Source of the DNA: Deltaproteobacteria bacterium
GTDB lineage: Bacteria; Desulfobacterota; Desulfobacteria; Desulfobacterales; SURF-15
Assembly (NCBI GenBank): GCA_024644775.1
Contig: JAHEHB010000240.1
Location: 1 to 8,259, forward strand
Direction of reading: 5' to 3'
DNA length: 8,259 nt
Both the position numbers and the translations under genes were made by a program. Positions 6,283-8,259 of the stretch are shown one piece after another. Below the pieces are notes generated by a model, which ran no database searches, was not told the DNA's origin, and saw nothing but the letters and a program-made list of their open reading frames with translations. Each line of letters begins with the position of its first letter. Positions within the stretch are counted from its first letter, which is position 1.

Positions 6283-6298
6283 AACATATTGGTATGTT
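6283..6298. promoter_or_regulatory. Small inverted repeat upstream of the ABC gene (possible operator)
   Basis: AACATA and TATGTT form a perfect 6-base dyad around TTGG, centred about 38 bases before the ABC start codon. It could be an operator or part of the promoter's -10 region on the minus strand. A dyad this short can occur by chance. Confidence 0.25.
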
Positions 6299-6598
6299 TT
6301 ACCTTAATTTCCTACATTGACTCATAAAAACAGCCCTTTGGCAAGTTTAAATATTTAGTCAAGTGGTATCCAAAACCCTTACATCAATGGTTGCGTCAAA
6401 ACCGGCTTGATTTCTGTTTTCCGATTTTCAAACGCGGTCACCCTGTCCCGTAGCCCATCCAGATGGGGAATAGATTCATTTTGTATTTGGTTTCGTTGCC
6501 AGGACCAACAGGATATTAAGAATATTCTTTTAAAGACAAAAAGGATCCTCAAAATCCTGTCCAAATGAAGTGTCTCCGTGCCCACAGACGCCTGAGTC

Positions 6599-6628
6599 TT
6601 GCGAAGTCGGGAATAATGGTAGTATGAT
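6599..6628 (+). promoter_or_regulatory. Candidate sigma-70 promoter for the sensor phosphatase gene
   Basis: TTGCGA (6599-6604) and TATGAT (6623-6628) are separated by 18 bases, matching consensus at four and five of six positions. Transcription would begin near 6635 and give a leader of about 134 bases. The call is by eye. Confidence 0.4.
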
Positions 6629-6680
6629 AGAATCAATGCGGTGCTTAGCGCTGTGATGTCGACAACATTTTAGCCTGACG

Positions 6681-6764
6681 TCCCACCAATGGCGGGAGGC
6701 AAATTGGGGCGTTTTAAAATTGCCTCCTTAGATTTCAATATCTGCCTTGGGGTGCAAGGGGGAT
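6681..6764 (+). promoter_or_regulatory. Structured 5' leader and Shine-Dalgarno of the sensor phosphatase
   Basis: Three possible hairpins precede the gene. TCCCACC/GGCGGGA (6681-6697, one mismatch) shares bases with GGAGGCAA/TTGCCTCC (6695-6702 and 6720-6727, perfect 8-bp stem), so the two partly exclude each other. A third, CCTTG/CAAGG (6745-6749 and 6755-6759), takes in the beginning of the ribosome site AAGGGGGA (6756-6763), which lies five bases before the ATG. Such a layout could tune translation. It matches no riboswitch I know. Confidence 0.35.
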
Positions 6765-6768
6765 CCGT

Positions 6769-8259
6769 ATGAAATATCGTTGGAAGCTACTCATTTTGTT
6801 ATTAGTCATTGCAATCATACCGATTTCGATTGCAAGAACATTCGGTGTACATTCAGTGCGCAAACTCGGTGCGGAGCTTGTTTCTCAAACACAGCAAAGC
6901 CTAGTTGCCGATATGGAAAATCGAATGCAGGTTCTGGTGGACAGCTATTCCGCGGTGTTATGGCGGGGTCGTGAACAGATTGAAATGGCCCTTCTATTGC
7001 AGGCAAAAGAAGTTGAAAGAGCGCTGGCTGAGACGGTGGCACCTATGCCGGAACACGTTTATTTTGCTGAGGATTTTAACCGGGGAACCAAAGTACCACC
7101 GGATATTGCCCTTTCATCGTTTCATTTTCGAATCCGACCCGATAACGAAATGGAACTTCTTCGGGTTTCCTATTCATCTCAAGTGTTCAAGCTCGCACCG
7201 GGTGCGGTTGTAGAAGATGTGAGCGAAGATATTGCGCGGTTGTCTCGACTGACACCGATTTATAGAAATCTGTCCAGGCGATTCGAAGATGTTATCTGGT
7301 GGTACCAAACCAGTCTCGACAACGGACTCCACGGTGTTTATCCCGGTCACAATGCGATTCCCAGAAAATTGGATGCCAGAAAGCAGCCATGGTACAGGGA
7401 AGCACTTGAGCAGCCCGTTCCCTGGTCCAATCCGTATGTCGATCCGGAGACCCGCCAAATTGTCGTTGCCGCCATTATGACGGTAAGACGCCCAGGCGGA
7501 AAGAACGCCGGAGTCACCTCGCTGGTGGTTCCCATGAACAGCCTGTTAAATCGACGAATACTCTTTCAAAACATCCCTCCTGCCACCGAGTCGTTCATGT
7601 GTTACTTTGGAACAGATCCCCAAACCAACAAAGTCGGTGCCCGCATCCTGGCCCGTGATGAGCACTCCGATCTTTCCCACAGAAGTTGGCGCGCCCAATT
7701 GGACAGCGAATGGCTGATTGGCGATAACATTGAAAAATTTCAGTCCATGATAAAGGATATTAAAACCGACACCAGCCGCACGCTGAGAATGCCTTACAAA
7801 GGGCGTGATAGCCTCTGGGCCTATGGACCGATAGCCGGCGGCTCTTTTCTAGTATTGATTACGCCTTATGAGAAAATTCTGAAACCGGCACTCCAGGAGA
7901 GCCGGTATATATCCGGCCGCATCGACGAGCTGATTTCAGTGGTGGGTTATTTTGGACTCGGCGTGATTGCTCTCGTGATTCTGCTGGCATTTACCTTTTC
8001 ACGAACCGTAACAAAGCCGATCAAGATATTAAATGAAGGGGCTCAACGGTTGGCATTGGGCGATTTTGACACCCGGGTGGAAATTCGCTCTCGGGATGAA
8101 TTTGGTGAAATGGGACAGCTTTTTAACAGCGTCGGTCCCCAGCTTAAAGAACATTATCAGATGCGCCAGGCTCTTGAGCTGGCCATGGAAGTCCAGCAAA
8201 ATCTTCTGCCGAAGACAGATCCAAAAACCGACGGGTTGGATATCGCCGGAACGAGCATT
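6769..8259 (+). CDS. Membrane sensor with Cache-type and HAMP domains, probable SpoIIE/PP2C phosphatase (partial, 3' end beyond window)
   Basis: The frame is open for 497 codons to the window edge. A first membrane helix (5-22) is followed by a periplasmic region of about 365 residues with a Cache-type signature: ARKQPWYREALEQP (204-217), NPYVDPETRQIVVAA (220-234), then IMTVRR. A second membrane helix (389-411) leads into a HAMP domain (412-463) with TKPIKILNEGAQRLALGDFD and the acidic DEFGEMGQLFN motif. The last visible stretch, MEVQQNLLPKTDPKTDGLDIAGTSI (473-497), matches the way SpoIIE/RsbU-type PP2C domains begin (xxIQQxLLP...P...GxxIA). I therefore expect a Ser phosphatase that dephosphorylates a STAS protein, the missing third part of the partner switch with the HATPase and STAS genes. 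A histidine kinase or cyclase is less likely, and the catalytic core is not in view. It is divergent from the ABC gene. The ATG at 6769 has a strong ribosome site. Confidence 0.85.
   Translation, partial: MKYRWKLLILLLVIAIIPISIARTFGVHSVRKLGAELVSQTQQSLVADMENRMQVLVDSYSAVLWRGREQIEMALLLQAKEVERALAETVAPMPEHVYFAEDFNRGTKVPPDIALSSFHFRIRPDNEMELLRVSYSSQVFKLAPGAVVEDVSEDIARLSRLTPIYRNLSRRFEDVIWWYQTSLDNGLHGVYPGHNAIPRKLDARKQPWYREALEQPVPWSNPYVDPETRQIVVAAIMTVRRPGGKNAGVTSLVVPMNSLLNRRILFQNIPPATESFMCYFGTDPQTNKVGARILARDEHSDLSHRSWRAQLDSEWLIGDNIEKFQSMIKDIKTDTSRTLRMPYKGRDSLWAYGPIAGGSFLVLITPYEKILKPALQESRYISGRIDELISVVGYFGLGVIALVILLAFTFSRTVTKPIKILNEGAQRLALGDFDTRVEIRSRDEFGEMGQLFNSVGPQLKEHYQMRQALELAMEVQQNLLPKTDPKTDGLDIAGTSI

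Larger units (their letters stand above)
6253..6768. other. 516-bp divergent intergenic region
   Basis: This separates the ABC gene from the sensor phosphatase and must hold promoters for both. I see a good candidate promoter for the plus strand (6599-6628), a structured leader (6681-6764), the ABC ribosome site (6262-6266) and a small inverted repeat near the ABC start (6283-6298). No convincing promoter for the ABC gene was found by eye. An 85-codon open frame on the minus strand (6379-6636) starts only with TTG and has no ribosome site, so I do not call it a gene. Nothing else was recognised at 6300-6598. Confidence 0.6.

Noticed and set aside
6300..6400. Sigma-54 or strong sigma-70 promoter for the ABC gene
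   Set aside because: A TTGGCAAG-like stretch and a TTGACT were seen, but none has a proper partner element at the right spacing.
6379..6636. 85-codon minus-strand open frame in the divergent intergenic region
   Set aside because: It starts only with TTG, has no ribosome site, gives no recognisable domain and would cover the candidate promoter of the sensor gene. A decayed gene fragment cannot be ruled out.
6815..7535. Short open frames on both strands within the sensor gene
   Set aside because: The long plus-strand frame from 6769 contains coherent membrane, Cache and HAMP motifs; the others are shadows.

Overview
The window carries six complete genes, one gene cut off by the right edge, and two kinds of intergenic palindromic repeat. 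Moderate base composition, the gene families present and the style of the intergenic repeats suggest a Gram-negative deltaproteobacterium, perhaps a sulfate reducer of the Desulfobacterales. That placement is an inference from general familiarity and no marker gene here proves it.

Left part (1-2049, plus strand): a small exported protein of unknown function (24-635), then a 62-bp palindromic repeat built on an 8-bp period (692-753). Next come a protein made of two related domains (795-1688) and, overlapping it by 14 bp, an orphan PqqD-like peptide-recognition protein (1675-2049). No radical SAM enzyme or precursor peptide lies beside the PqqD gene in this window.

Middle part (2073-6252, minus strand, so read right to left): an unusual 838-residue ABC exporter half-transporter (3736-6252) overlaps a stand-alone cyclic-nucleotide-binding-type protein (3234-3761). 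These are followed by an RsbW-like HATPase kinase (2632-3048) and an RsbV/SpoIIAA-like STAS protein (2073-2405). The last two genes are separated by a 165-bp imperfect palindrome (2466-2630) that looks like a dispersed repeat element. The PqqD and STAS genes converge with only 23 bp between them.

Right part (6253-8259): a 516-bp divergent intergenic region holds a candidate sigma-70 promoter and a structured leader. It is followed by a membrane sensor (TM, periplasmic Cache-type domain, TM, HAMP) whose cytoplasmic end runs into what looks like the start of a SpoIIE/PP2C phosphatase domain at the window edge.

Together the sensor phosphatase, HATPase and STAS proteins supply the three classes of part of a partner-switching pathway. 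They surround an ABC transporter whose nucleotide-binding domain contains three copies of the segment between the Q-loop and the signature motif, although only the last copy has a signature. A coupled CNB protein without a DNA-binding domain may be its regulatory partner. The best candidate for an undescribed system is this combination: an ABC exporter with a triplicated helical region plus a CNB protein, under partner-switching control. The functional link is inferred from gene order only.
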